In this document: positions 1 through 8,738 of the stretch, piece after piece
How the letters are laid out: every line of letters begins with the position of its first letter
How positions within the stretch are numbered: position 1 is the first letter of the stretch
Assembly (NCBI GenBank): GCA_965116395.1
Contig: OZ220684.1
Location: 5,084,001 to 5,148,000 of the forward strand
Direction: 5' to 3'
Origin: Bin5 sp965116395
GTDB lineage: Bacteria; Chloroflexota; Anaerolineae; Caldilineales; Caldilineaceae
DNA length: 64,000 nt
The notes under the pieces: generated by a model
Databases searched by the model: none
What the model saw: the letters and a program-made list of their open reading frames with translations, nothing else
What the model was told of the DNA's origin: nothing
Position numbers and translations under genes: made by a program

Positions 1-107
1 ACACACAGTATTCCATCTTATGCGTGATATACATGTGACGGCGGTAGTTGCTGACATCTGTGGAGTGGAAATTTGGGTTGAGATTTAAGTTTTCAAGTGG
101 GTATTAA

Positions 108-385
108 GAACGCAACTGGTGTACAGACGCCGTCGTGCTGGCAAGCCGGCACGCTGAGATGAAGGCGCCCGGTTGGTGAGGCATGGTTTTGGAGGGGGGC
201 GTTGCGGGGGCGCAGCCCCTGCACAAGGGAGGCCGCTTGCGGCCGACCGCCCATATACAAATAGGGGGACAGCCCCTGGCGGCGACCGCAGGCGATTTGC
301 GGAGAAAAGTGGTTAGCGGAAAGTGACCCGAGACCCTCCAAGTGCCAGGAGGAGGCTGCTCTGCTTGGCCGCGAATTGACGATGC
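108..385. repeat. Structured interspersed repeat, copy 1
   Basis: The core at 194-252 folds as a closed three-way structure. An outer stem pairs GGGCG (197-201) with CGCCC (248-252). It encloses a GC-rich hairpin of GGGGC/GCCCC type and a second hairpin, GGCCG-CTTG-CGGCC. The same core recurs near 32961, 35196, 39998 and 58493. Degenerate flanks on both sides match copy 4, including the phrase AGTGGTTAGCGGA downstream, so the whole element is about 280-340 bp. No protein gene lies within it. Reading frames through the core yield the artefact peptide PQAASLVQGLRPRNAP on the minus strand. Confidence 0.9.
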
Positions 386-589
386 GTTCGTAGTTAGAAC
401 GATTCAGAAGGAGTTTCACTCCGACTTAGACCGGATCAGACCGACTCAGACTGCGTCTTGCCCTTGGCAGATGCGTCGAATCAGAAGAAGCTTAAGATGC
501 TCTGCCTGTATCGGGAAGGGTACACATTTTGGGGCTATTTTGGCATCGGTTTTTGTTGCCAATGCCATGCCTTTGAAAGTTTCATCACT

Positions 590-617
590 TTGTGCCATAT
601 TATGGCTATGCTATAAT
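590..617 (+). promoter_or_regulatory. Probable extended -10 promoter for the bifunctional nuclease gene
   Basis: A perfect TATAAT lies at 612-617 and is preceded by TGC, giving an extended -10 element. The -35 match (TTGTGC at 590-595) is weak. It lies about 105 bp upstream of the ATG at 722, with no other gene between. Inferred from sequence only. Confidence 0.5.
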
Positions 618-721
618 CCAACTTGCCTCGGCCAAACCTGGCTACTACTGCAGGTCGGCCTCAGCAACTCCGTGTGTGATACCGTAGAGCAGTCTCGGCA
701 TATCGAGTACAGGAGCATGGG

Positions 722-1240
722 ATGATAGAGGTTGTCATCGATAGCGTGCGCGTAAGCCTGATGTCCCAACACCGGATAGTAGTCCTGCGCGAGGAGAGCG
801 GCGAAAGGTATCTGCCCATCTGGATCGGCCCGTTTGAAGCCGACGCCATTACGATACAGTTGCAGGGCATCGAAGTCGTCAGACCAATGACTCACGATCT
901 GCTGCGCCAGTTTGCGGAATCCCTTGATGGTGAGATTACGCATGTAGTGATAAGCGATCTGCAAAACGAGACATTTTTTGCTGAAATAGTGCTGGAAGCT
1001 AATGGTGAAACACTGGAAATCGACAGCCGGCCCAGCGATGCCGTCGCCCTGGCAGTGCGGGTTGATGTTCCGATTTACGTTGCCGACGAAGTGATGGAAA
1101 AGGCCGGCATGGAGCCTGAAGAGGAGTTGGGCGTTATCAGCCAGGGAAGTGACGGCGTGGAAGAGGAAGTCGGTGAAACCAGTGATGAAGACCTGGATGT
1201 TTTCCGCGACTTTATAGAAGGACTCGACATCGACAATTAA
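722..1240 (+). CDS. Bifunctional nuclease domain protein (DUF151/BFN family)
   Basis: A 172-residue protein whose first ~130 residues form a BFN (DUF151) domain. Visible family signatures are the MIEV..DSVRV start, LPIWIGPFEADAI, RPMTHDL near residues 56-62, and the DSRPSDAVALAVR block near residues 101-113. The last ~40 residues are an acidic tail. Members of the family have been reported to have nuclease activity or to act as stress-linked regulators, but the role in this organism is not known. It stands alone behind an extended -10 promoter and about 260 bp upstream of dnaB on the same strand. No Shine-Dalgarno is obvious before the ATG, but the start matches the family N-terminus exactly. 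Confidence 0.9.
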   Translation: MIEVVIDSVRVSLMSQHRIVVLREESGERYLPIWIGPFEADAITIQLQGIEVVRPMTHDLLRQFAESLDGEITHVVISDLQNETFFAEIVLEANGETLEIDSRPSDAVALAVRVDVPIYVADEVMEKAGMEPEEELGVISQGSDGVEEEVGETSDEDLDVFRDFIEGLDIDN

Positions 1241-1502
1241 GGGAGCAAGGGTAGAGGTCTTCGCCGGCCGGTGAGTAGGGCAAACGGCGGGCGGAAACGG
1301 GGGCTGCGCAAACGCAACAGAGCGAAGTAAGACGGCGGCGGGGTCGCATCCAAGCGGTTCTCGCCGTTTTTGCACTCTTGATACTCCATACTCCTGGCAA
1401 TCTGTTTAGTTTAGTGCGTTCCGTTTTTGATTCATGCTAACAGGTGCAAATTCCGATCAGAATTTCCAAATTCACGGGTACATTTCTCCTACACAGAGTA
1501 CT

Positions 1503-3479
1503 ATGAGCGAAACGATTGAAGCCACAGTAAAGACGACACCAGCGAATGTAGAAGCTGAGCAGGCGGTGCTCGGTTCTCTTCTGATCGATCCCGATGCAAT
1601 AATTAAAGTGGCGAGCACTCTGCGCGATGCCGACTTCTATCGCGAGCCGCACCAATGGATTTACAGGGCGCTGATTTCGCTGCACGAGCGCCGTGAACCG
1701 GCCGATTTTGTTACTTTGGTCGACGAACTTGAGCGCAATGAACAGCTGGAGGATATCGGTGGTCCGGCTTATATCACTCAGCTGATCAACAGCACCCCTA
1801 CCGCGATTTATGTGGATCACTACGCCCGCATTGTTGAGCGAACAGCCACTCTGAGACGGCTGATCGGCGCGGCCAACCAGATCGCCGAACTTGCCTATGA
1901 CGAGAGTCACGATGTGGATGAAGTTGTCGACAGGGCAGAGGGGATTATCTTCGGCGTCAGTGAGAGTCGTATCCATCGCGACTTAACGCCTGTTGCAAGG
2001 ATCCTGGACGAAGTCGTTGATCAGATTGACTTTCTGGCACGTAATCAGAACCGGATGATGGGCGTCCCGACGGGCTTTGTGCTACTAGACAAAATGCTGG
2101 GGGGATTCCAGAAGAGCGACCTTATTATCGTTGCTGGCCGGCCCGGAATGGGAAAGTCAAGCCTGGGGCTGTCGATTGCCCAGAATGCCGCAAGGCGTTA
2201 CGACGCACGCGTGGCTGTCTTCAGTCTTGAAATGAGCAGCGAACAGGTCGTGCAGCGCCTACTCTCGGTCGAAACGGCCATAGACAGCCACCGGTTGCGA
2301 ATGGGTCAAATCGACGAGGAGGAATGGCCGATCCTGGTCGAGGCGGCCAACACGCTTTCCGGTACGAATATCTTTGTCGACGATACGCCCGGCGCCTCGG
2401 TCCTGGAAATCCGCACAAAGGCGCGGCGCCTCTACGCGGAACGCGGCCTCGACATGATTGTTGTAGACTATATGCAACTCATGTCCGGTGGAGGGGGAGG
2501 CGGGCGAGGCGAAAACCGGCAGCAGGAGATCAGCTTTATCAGCCGTTCTCTGAAGGGACTGGCACGTGAACTGAATGTGCCGGTCATTGCGCTCAGTCAG
2601 CTCAGCCGCGCGGTGGAAAGCCGGGCGAACAATAAGCCTGTGCTCTCCGACCTGCGGGAAAGCGGTTGCCTCAGCGGCGACACATTGGTCTACCTCCCTG
2701 ACCTTGGCTTGCACATACAGATACGGGATCTGGTGGGCGGCAACAGTTTCAGAGTTGCCGCTTTCAACCAGGTCAAACAGCGCTTCGTTCGAGCTGAGGT
2801 TAGCAATGCTTTTTGTACCGGCACCAGGCAGGTATTCCGCATTTCGACGCAAAACGGCAGAACATTGCGAGCGACTGCCAATCACAAGTTTCTGACCGAA
2901 TGCGGATGGAGGCGGTTGGACGAACTGCGCCTTAACGATCGCATTGCAACGGCGAAATCAGGGGCTCAATGGATGGCAGCGCCGAAGCCAGGTAGGCATG
3001 TCGACGCCGTCAATTCCTTCCCGAGCCGGCTTGCCGATCAGACTGCGCCGGCTCTTTCTGCGAACATAGGGGAAGGGACATTGGGCATTCAGCGCCCGGC
3101 TGAGGAGCTCAGGCTGGCCGATGTCCACCATGATTTTGCCTATTTTGGTGACGAAGCTGGCCTCGGCACGTTTTGGGACACAGTTGCATCGATTGAGGAG
3201 GATGGCGTAGAAGATGTCTATGACCTCACCGTTCCGGAGTTTCACAACTTCGTTGCAGAGGACATTGTTGTACATAACTCGATCGAACAGGATGCCGATG
3301 TAGTGATCTTCGTCTACCGCGAGGACTATTACAATGAGGACACGGACAGGCAGAACATCGCCGACCTGATGGTCGCCAAGCACCGCCATGGAACGACCGG
3401 AACGGTCAGTCTCTATTTTCGTAAGGAACTTACCCAGTTTCGAGATTTGGAACTTCGGCGAGAGGATTTGGAGTATTGA
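1503..3479 (+). CDS. dnaB: Replicative DNA helicase DnaB containing a mini-intein
   Basis: Hexameric 5'-3' replicative helicase. Coded as 658 residues, of which 204 form an intein, leaving a 454-residue helicase after splicing, normal for DnaB. Visible features are the N-terminal PANVEAEQAVLGSLL collar motif, Walker A GRPGMGKSS, a Walker B region ending DMIVVDYMQLM, and the final DLRESG/SIEQDADVV motif, which the intein splits. The ATG at 1503 gives the usual short leader before PANVEAEQ. An in-frame ATG at 1434 would add 23 residues with no homology to the family. Genes for DnaD-like and DnaC-like proteins follow, so the three probably act together in helicase loading. Confidence 0.95.
   Translation: MSETIEATVKTTPANVEAEQAVLGSLLIDPDAIIKVASTLRDADFYREPHQWIYRALISLHERREPADFVTLVDELERNEQLEDIGGPAYITQLINSTPTAIYVDHYARIVERTATLRRLIGAANQIAELAYDESHDVDEVVDRAEGIIFGVSESRIHRDLTPVARILDEVVDQIDFLARNQNRMMGVPTGFVLLDKMLGGFQKSDLIIVAGRPGMGKSSLGLSIAQNAARRYDARVAVFSLEMSSEQVVQRLLSVETAIDSHRLRMGQIDEEEWPILVEAANTLSGTNIFVDDTPGASVLEIRTKARRLYAERGLDMIVVDYMQLMSGGGGGGRGENRQQEISFISRSLKGLARELNVPVIALSQLSRAVESRANNKPVLSDLRESGCLSGDTLVYLPDLGLHIQIRDLVGGNSFRVAAFNQVKQRFVRAEVSNAFCTGTRQVFRISTQNGRTLRATANHKFLTECGWRRLDELRLNDRIATAKSGAQWMAAPKPGRHVDAVNSFPSRLADQTAPALSANIGEGTLGIQRPAEELRLADVHHDFAYFGDEAGLGTFWDTVASIEEDGVEDVYDLTVPEFHNFVAEDIVVHNSIEQDADVVIFVYREDYYNEDTDRQNIADLMVAKHRHGTTGTVSLYFRKELTQFRDLELRREDLEY
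2667..3278 (+). other. DnaB mini-intein (protein splicing element)
   Basis: In-frame 204-residue insertion between Gly and Ser of the DLRESG|SIEQDAD motif, the same position as the Synechocystis and Rhodothermus DnaB inteins. Block A begins with Cys1 (CLSGDTLVYLPD). Block B is seen as TLRATANHKFLT with the TxxH pair. Block F is seen as DLTVPEFHNFVAEDI. The insertion ends in His-Asn, followed by Ser as the +1 nucleophile. All residues needed for splicing are present. The ~75-residue stretch between blocks B and F shows no LAGLIDADG or HNH motif, so the homing endonuclease appears lost and the element should be immobile but able to splice. Confidence 0.93.
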
Positions 3480-3663
3480 GGCAGGTGTGCCAGGGACCCA
3501 CCGACTTTCAAGAACGCTTTGTATAGCCTCACAGGCCAAATCGACTCCCCTTTGGTCTTACCTCGATTGGAAGATTGTGACTGCGTGTTTACACGGTCCA
3601 GAGTTGCGTTCGTACTTTTTGAATGGTTGACTTTATTTTGGCCGTACCGGCTGCGGAATTGAC

Positions 3664-4401
3664 ATGACGCGACAGTTGCCCGGCTTTGTTGGCTTTCCAG
3701 ACCAGAAGATGTTGGCGGTAATTGTGCCAGACCTGTTTTTCGTCGACCTTCTTCCCCAGATTGACGACCTGGCCGAGCTAAAGCTGACGGTCTACTTTTT
3801 CTGGCTGCTCAACGAGCAGGAAGGGCCGCTGCGCTATGTGCGCGGCGACGACATGCGCTGCGACCAACAGCTGCTCACTAGTCTCAGTGTGGAAAGCGAC
3901 TTGCGCAGTCCTCTGGCCGCGCTCGAAGACGCGCTTGAGCGCGCGGTCTCTCGCAACACTTTGATTCGAATGGATGTCGAGACCGACCACTGTGATGAAG
4001 GGACACGTCTCAACGGGCCGAGTGAGCGAGGGGACGACAGTTCTCCTGTTGCTGAGGGGGAACGCAGTTTGGAGGACTGGTACTTTCTGAATACAGCCAA
4101 GGGACGTCAATCTGTGGCCGCGATCCGCCAGGGAATGCTAACTGAACTGCAAGGGATTGTACCGGAGGAGGCCCGGCTTCACGTGGAGCGGCCGAATGTT
4201 TTTGTGCTCTACGAGCAGAATTTTGGCCTGATGACAGCCATGATCGCCGATCAACTCAGGGACCTCGAGCGGAGTTACCCTCCTGATTGGATCACTGAGG
4301 CGATGGAGATTGCGCTGCTGAACAACAAGCGCCACCTGAACTACATCAGGGCGATATTGAGACGGTGGGAAACTGAAGGCAAGGACGAAAGATATGGATG
4401 A
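3664..4401 (+). CDS. DnaD-like replication initiation/restart protein
   Basis: A 245-residue protein with the DnaD layout. The N-terminal half resembles a winged helix (VDLLPQIDDLAELKLTVYFF). A charged, variable middle follows. The C-terminal DnaD/DnaB_2 domain ends with YPPDWITEAMEIALLNNKR and the NYIRAILRRWETEG signature, which in Firmicutes DnaD contributes to ssDNA binding and primosome assembly. Its end overlaps the start of the DnaC-like gene by 8 bp, implying translational coupling. It lies 184 bp downstream of dnaB on the same strand. The likely role is helping to recruit helicase and loader to the origin or to stalled forks. The family call is firm; the exact role is inferred. Confidence 0.85.
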   Translation: MTRQLPGFVGFPDQKMLAVIVPDLFFVDLLPQIDDLAELKLTVYFFWLLNEQEGPLRYVRGDDMRCDQQLLTSLSVESDLRSPLAALEDALERAVSRNTLIRMDVETDHCDEGTRLNGPSERGDDSSPVAEGERSLEDWYFLNTAKGRQSVAAIRQGMLTELQGIVPEEARLHVERPNVFVLYEQNFGLMTAMIADQLRDLERSYPPDWITEAMEIALLNNKRHLNYIRAILRRWETEGKDERYG

Positions 4402-5905
4402 TCTGAATGATCTGTTGCGGGGCATTTCAGAAGAGATGAAAAACGGCATCAGCTCGCGCGCGCAGTCCGATTCAAATTTGGAGAGCGAGAACGAACCTGA
4501 CAACAGACCGAGTCTGCAGCGGCCGCCACCACCGGGCCTGCGGCCGCGTTCAGATCGTATCGGTTCCTCACAGCCCGACTCCTGCCCGGCATGCGGTGGG
4601 GCAGGCTTCCTCCTCGACGACCTGCCGGTAGGCCATCCTGACTACGGCAAGCCGATTCCTTGCCAATGCAAGCTGCAGGAACGCCGGTCGCGGAGGCGTA
4701 ACCGCTATAGCGATGTTCACAATTTGGGATCGTTGACCCGATTTACGTTTGAGACTTTCGATACGGCCCTTTCGTATCTTCCTCCACACAAACTGGACAA
4801 TCTGGTCAGAGCCTACGACATAGCTCATCAGTTTGCTAAGCAACCCGCCGGCTGGCTACTCTTCGCCGGAGGCTTTGGGTGCGGAAAGACGCACCTGGCA
4901 GCAGCCATCGTCAACCATCGGATCGAAAACGATCAGTCGGCGATCTTTGTAGTGGTACCGGACCTGATGGACCATTTGCGGGCTACTTTCGGCCCAAATA
5001 GTGATGCCAACTACGATGATCTGTTTGACGAGATTCGAAATTCGTCAGTTCTTGTCCTGGACGACCTGGGTGTACAAGGGGTAACTCCTTGGGCGCAGGA
5101 AAAGATGTTTCAGATTCTCAACCATCGGTACAACAGCCAGTTGCCAACTGTGTTGACTACAAACCAGCGCCTGGAAAACCTGGACCAGCGCCTGCGCAGC
5201 CGGCTTCAGGATCTGAACCTGGTCACACACATTGCCATCAAAGCGCCCGACTATCGAGCCGGCGCGGATCCTGGCCAGGGGGACCTGAGTACGCTCTCGT
5301 TGCACGCAGCCCAGCAGTTCGAGACATTTGACGTTCGGAGGCGCAACAGTTCCGCTGAAGCACAGGCCAATCTGCGAGAAGTGAAGCAGGCGGCAGAAGC
5401 CTTTGCCGACAACCCACAGGGCTGGTTCGTGCTGATGGGAACCAATGGGGCTGGGAAGACACATTTGGCGGCGGCGATATCAAACGCTCTGCGGGCTTCG
5501 GGCCAGGACGACATTATGTTCGTTGTCGTCCCGGACTTTCTGGACTATCTCCGGGCAGCATTCAGCCCTGATTCGACCGTATCCTACGACCAGCGCTTCG
5601 ATGAGTTGAAGCGCGTCCCGCTGCTCGTTTTGGATGACCTGGGAACTGAGAGCGCGACGCCATGGGCGAAAGAAAAACTGTTTCAGTTGCTCAACTTTCG
5701 TCACACCGCTCATCTGCCTACTGTCATCACAACCAGCATCGAAGAAGAGAGAATTGAACCGTGGCTGCGCACTCGCATTCGCGATGCCGCCCGCTGCCAG
5801 TTGTGGACAATCAAGGCCGCGAGCTTTCGCGGCAGTGCCGACCAAAGCGCGGCCTACCGCCCCAAGCGGTCCCAGGAATCGACCCGGCGGAGGGCATCCT
5901 GGTAA
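4394..5905 (+). CDS. DnaC/DnaI-type helicase loader with two tandem AAA+ domains
   Basis: A 503-residue ATPase. Residues 64-92 form a probable zinc site (CPAC and CQC cysteines C64, C67, C90, C92). Two homologous DnaC/IstB-type AAA+ modules follow. Module 1 has Walker A GGFGCGKT (159-166), Walker B LVLDDLG (D223, D224) and a Sensor/Arg-finger-like RLRSR. Module 2 has Walker A GTNGAGKT (349-356), LVLDDLG (D414, D415) and WLRTRIRD. The modules share phrases such as VVVPD and PTV(L/I)TT, so an internal duplication is clear. A typical DnaC or DnaI is about 250-310 residues with one module. Being last in the dnaB-dnaD-like cluster supports helicase loading, but IstB-like ATPases share the fold. 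Confidence 0.85.
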   Translation: MDDLNDLLRGISEEMKNGISSRAQSDSNLESENEPDNRPSLQRPPPPGLRPRSDRIGSSQPDSCPACGGAGFLLDDLPVGHPDYGKPIPCQCKLQERRSRRRNRYSDVHNLGSLTRFTFETFDTALSYLPPHKLDNLVRAYDIAHQFAKQPAGWLLFAGGFGCGKTHLAAAIVNHRIENDQSAIFVVVPDLMDHLRATFGPNSDANYDDLFDEIRNSSVLVLDDLGVQGVTPWAQEKMFQILNHRYNSQLPTVLTTNQRLENLDQRLRSRLQDLNLVTHIAIKAPDYRAGADPGQGDLSTLSLHAAQQFETFDVRRRNSSAEAQANLREVKQAAEAFADNPQGWFVLMGTNGAGKTHLAAAISNALRASGQDDIMFVVVPDFLDYLRAAFSPDSTVSYDQRFDELKRVPLLVLDDLGTESATPWAKEKLFQLLNFRHTAHLPTVITTSIEEERIEPWLRTRIRDAARCQLWTIKAASFRGSADQSAAYRPKRSQESTRRRASW

Positions 5906-5921
5906 GGATTTTTCCTTCTCC

Positions 5922-5952
5922 TTGCCAAATTCTGATTGGCCTGTGATATACT
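5922..5952 (+). promoter_or_regulatory. Probable promoter for the SH3b lipoprotein gene
   Basis: TTGCCA (5922-5927) and TATACT (5947-5952) are separated by 19 bp. The -10 is preceded by TGA, giving an extended TGnTATACT element. It lies about 70 bp upstream of the ATG at 6024 and just after the stop of the loader gene, so the lipoprotein is probably transcribed separately. Confidence 0.5.
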
Positions 5953-6023
5953 TTTACAGCCCCTTTTTCTCAGTCAGATTGACTTGCCGAAGTGCATATA
6001 GTTACGAACAGGGGGAATCAACA

Positions 6024-6938
6024 ATGCGCTGGCTCCAAACGCTGGCCTTCTTGTTAACAGTCCTATTGATTGCCGCATGCGGTCCGCGCGACACGGTGGT
6101 GGAGCCTCCCCTGCCCACCAGTTCGCCTGTCCCTACGTTTACTGCTACACCTGTCGGCGCGGCGCCTGCCGCAAGTGGCGGCCAGGCTAGTTCGCAAACA
6201 CAGGTCCAGCCGACTGCTGCGTCGGTTCCGCAGGCTGCTACCGCGACGCCGGAGCAGCCGATGGTGACGATAGGTAACGTCCTTATGAATGTACGCGGGG
6301 GTCCGGGCACAAACTATCATGTGATTGGCTCGGCTTCACCGAGTGAACGGTTCGTAATAACGGGCAAAAACCCTGGGCTTGGCGACTGGTGGCAGATCGA
6401 CTTCAGAGGCCAGACGGGGTGGGTGTACGGCCCGCTGGTGACCGCAAGCAACGCCAGTGCGGTGCAGGTGGCCCTGGTCATCCCGGCGCCGCCGCCGGCA
6501 ACGGCCACACCAATTCCGCCGCCCACGCCTGTGCCTCAGCCCACCCAACCGCCGGCGCCGAGGTTCCAGTATTCACTCACTAACCATGGGCATTGTCCCC
6601 GTAATGACAAGCAGACATTTTTCGAAGGCATCGTGTATGACAGGAATAACAATTTCAAGAACGGCGTATGTCTGCACATTGCATTTGGTGGGCCCCGCAA
6701 TACCAAATGCACCGGATGCGGTAAATCTACAGGAAGATGGGGATTCTCTCCCTTTGGAGGCCCAGCTTCATCCGGGACAAATGTCCAGATTTTCATAGTG
6801 AATTGCCCAAATTCGGGATGGGACGATCCTAGATCGCGCACAAAGGATTTCTCCAATTTGTCTCCGCTCTCGGAAACATGGACCAAAGCAATAAGTGAAA
6901 GCGTTGGCTGCGTCGACATAACTTTTAAGGAAAATTAG
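6024..6938 (+). CDS. SH3b-domain lipoprotein with a Cys-rich C-terminal domain
   Basis: A 304-residue exported lipoprotein. The signal peptide ends in a lipobox LLIAAC, so Cys18 or a nearby Cys would be lipidated. A Thr/Pro/Ala-rich linker follows, then a bacterial SH3 (SH3b) domain at about residues 90-150 (MNVRGGPGTNYHVIG, WWQIDFRGQTGWV), a second Pro-rich linker, and a C-terminal domain of ~115 residues with seven cysteines, including KCTGCGK. SH3b domains commonly bind cell-wall or surface ligands. The C-terminal domain was not recognised. The ATG at 6024 has a strong GGGGGA ribosome-binding site 8 bp upstream; the frame is open further upstream, but that part overlaps the loader gene. 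Confidence 0.8.
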   Translation: MRWLQTLAFLLTVLLIAACGPRDTVVEPPLPTSSPVPTFTATPVGAAPAASGGQASSQTQVQPTAASVPQAATATPEQPMVTIGNVLMNVRGGPGTNYHVIGSASPSERFVITGKNPGLGDWWQIDFRGQTGWVYGPLVTASNASAVQVALVIPAPPPATATPIPPPTPVPQPTQPPAPRFQYSLTNHGHCPRNDKQTFFEGIVYDRNNNFKNGVCLHIAFGGPRNTKCTGCGKSTGRWGFSPFGGPASSGTNVQIFIVNCPNSGWDDPRSRTKDFSNLSPLSETWTKAISESVGCVDITFKEN

Positions 6939-6951
6939 GGTTGATTCAAGG

Positions 6952-6980
6952 GATTTTCTGCCATCGCCTGGCAGAAAATC
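6952..6980 (+). terminator. Perfect 11-bp hairpin after the lipoprotein gene
   Basis: GATTTTCTGCC (6952-6962) and GGCAGAAAATC (6970-6980) are perfect inverted repeats around a 7-base loop, 13 bp after the stop codon. There is no T-tract, so it may be an mRNA-stabilising hairpin or a weak terminator. Confidence 0.5.
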
Positions 6981-7454
6981 TCGACAGGACACTCCCATAT
7001 TGGTGAACTTGGTTCGGCAAGAATTCGAAGGCGAAACTTTGGCTACTCAATTGTGGCATTGAGGGCAAATCCACCCCCGGCGAGAGAGATAAATTTTGGA
7101 GACATGAGTGAAATTGGCTGGTTTGCTGGGGTTTAGGAGTGCAGTCGAACAGCTGGCAAACGAGGACGAGGCATCCGGTGATAGCGTCTCTTCCGATCCA
7201 ATTCAGTGTCCCCCACAGACACTCTGAAAGCATCTAGGAACGTTCAGAGTTCATTTCGTTCGCGGCCACCCGTCGAAGAATTACGACCGATGGAATCTCT
7301 CAGACCGGATTGGAAGAGTGCAAATGCATGGAAGGCCGAAGCCAGTAGCGCAGACTCGAATACTCTGCTTTGCTCCAACAACATCGTCCCAGAAAGCAGT
7401 GGGGAACCTTGGGAGCCAACTTACAAGCATATAGAACGAGGCATATAGAACTCT
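6981..7454. other. Intergenic region without a recognisable gene
   Basis: About 470 bp between the lipoprotein hairpin and the GTG start of the hydrolase gene. Short open frames show no family features or ribosome-binding sites. No clear promoter or structured RNA was seen. Confidence 0.4.
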
Positions 7455-8735
7455 GTGAAACAAGCTGTACGCGAGACTCTGATTCTGTGGGCCGGCCTGC
7501 TGCTGTGCGGCGGGCTGGCCCTCTTACTTTTGTCGCTTAGCCCCAGCCGCGGGTGGCTCCATTCGCAGACGGGGGAGTCTGTGCTGCTATCACAGATTAA
7601 AGGGCTGACCGATCTGGCCGGTGGGTTGCTGCGGCCGCGTTTGCAAATGGTCCCGCAAGTGGTGACGGCGCATTCGAGCGTATCGCCGTACGGCGTGAAC
7701 GTTTTTCTGGAACAGGAGGTCGAACGGGATAAACGGGAGAAGGTCGTACAGATGGCCGCGGAGGCCGGCTTCAAGTGGTTGCGGCAGGAGTTCCCTTGGG
7801 AGGATATCGAGGTTCACGGTAAGAGCGATTTTGAGGATCGCCGCCATGAGCCTTCACGCTCGGCCTGGGAAAAGTATGATCACATCGTGGCACTTGCGGA
7901 GCAGTATGACATGCGACTGATCGTGCGCCTATCCAATCCACCAGCATGGAGCCGGGCCGAAGGCAACGAGGCCGGCTCTTACGCGCCACCCGATGATTTT
8001 GGAGACTTCGCCGAATTTGCCGGTTCGGTTGCGGCCCGATACCGAGGTCGAATTCAGTATTATCAGTTGTGGAACGAACCGAATATTTTCCCCGAATGGG
8101 GCAACTCTACTATCAATCCGGAAGCCTATGTTGAACTGCTTAGAGCCGGCGCCGAGGCTATCCGAGCCAGTGACCCCGATGCCGTAATTATTGCCGGCGC
8201 ACTGGCTGCAACCATCGATCTGGACGGTACGACCAGCCCAGGCCGTAGCTTTTCTGATCTTCTGTTTCTGCAGAGGATGTACGACGCGGGCGCCGCTTCC
8301 TATTTTGATGTGATGGCAACGCAGGGTTATGGGCTTTGGTCCGGGCCGACCAATCGGCGAATGCACCCGCGCGTCATGAACTTCGGTCGTCCCCAGTTTG
8401 TTCGAGATTTGATGGTCGCTAATGGAGACGGCCACAAACCAATCTGGATCAGTGAAATGAATTGGAACGCGGCCCCATCGGACGTCGAGCCTCGCTATGG
8501 GCGGGTCAGCCTGGAAGAGCAGGCAGCCAATTTGCCACTGGCCTACGAACGAATTCGGGCTGATTGGCCCTGGCTGGGAGTGGCGAATGTCTGGTACCTG
8601 AAACGGGCGACAGATCTGTGGGAGCAGAATAGCCAGCCAGAAGCCTATTTTCGTCTGCTGGCGCCCGACTTCTCCCCGCAACCTGTGTATGACTCTCTTC
8701 AGTCTTATATCGCAGGCGAAGGCATTCAAGAATAG
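7455..8735 (+). CDS. Membrane-anchored clan GH-A glycoside hydrolase-like protein
   Basis: A 426-residue protein with one N-terminal membrane anchor (about residues 8-28) and an extracytoplasmic TIM-barrel domain. The barrel retains the clan GH-A acid/base motif WNEPN (Glu208) and a strand-7 nucleophile candidate in ISEMNW (Glu334), the spacing of GH39/GH5-type enzymes. PYGVNVFL near residue 79 starts the barrel. The substrate is unknown. It begins with GTG after only a weak ribosome-binding site and ends 3 bp before a GT39-like membrane protein, so the two are probably co-transcribed and act in cell-surface glycan metabolism. Confidence 0.8.
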   Translation: MKQAVRETLILWAGLLLCGGLALLLLSLSPSRGWLHSQTGESVLLSQIKGLTDLAGGLLRPRLQMVPQVVTAHSSVSPYGVNVFLEQEVERDKREKVVQMAAEAGFKWLRQEFPWEDIEVHGKSDFEDRRHEPSRSAWEKYDHIVALAEQYDMRLIVRLSNPPAWSRAEGNEAGSYAPPDDFGDFAEFAGSVAARYRGRIQYYQLWNEPNIFPEWGNSTINPEAYVELLRAGAEAIRASDPDAVIIAGALAATIDLDGTTSPGRSFSDLLFLQRMYDAGAASYFDVMATQGYGLWSGPTNRRMHPRVMNFGRPQFVRDLMVANGDGHKPIWISEMNWNAAPSDVEPRYGRVSLEEQAANLPLAYERIRADWPWLGVANVWYLKRATDLWEQNSQPEAYFRLLAPDFSPQPVYDSLQSYIAGEGIQE

Positions 8736-8738
8736 ATC

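Noticed and set aside
93..419. Minus-strand open frame encoding GGRPQAASLVQGLRPRNAP, recurring near 34875-35351 and 39855-40120
   Set aside because: It is a translation of the structured repeat core. The peptide follows the repeat wherever it occurs, has no ribosome-binding site and is not a protein gene.
5634..6023. In-frame extension upstream of the SH3b lipoprotein
   Set aside because: It overlaps the loader gene and would destroy the signal peptide; the ATG at 6024 has a strong ribosome-binding site.
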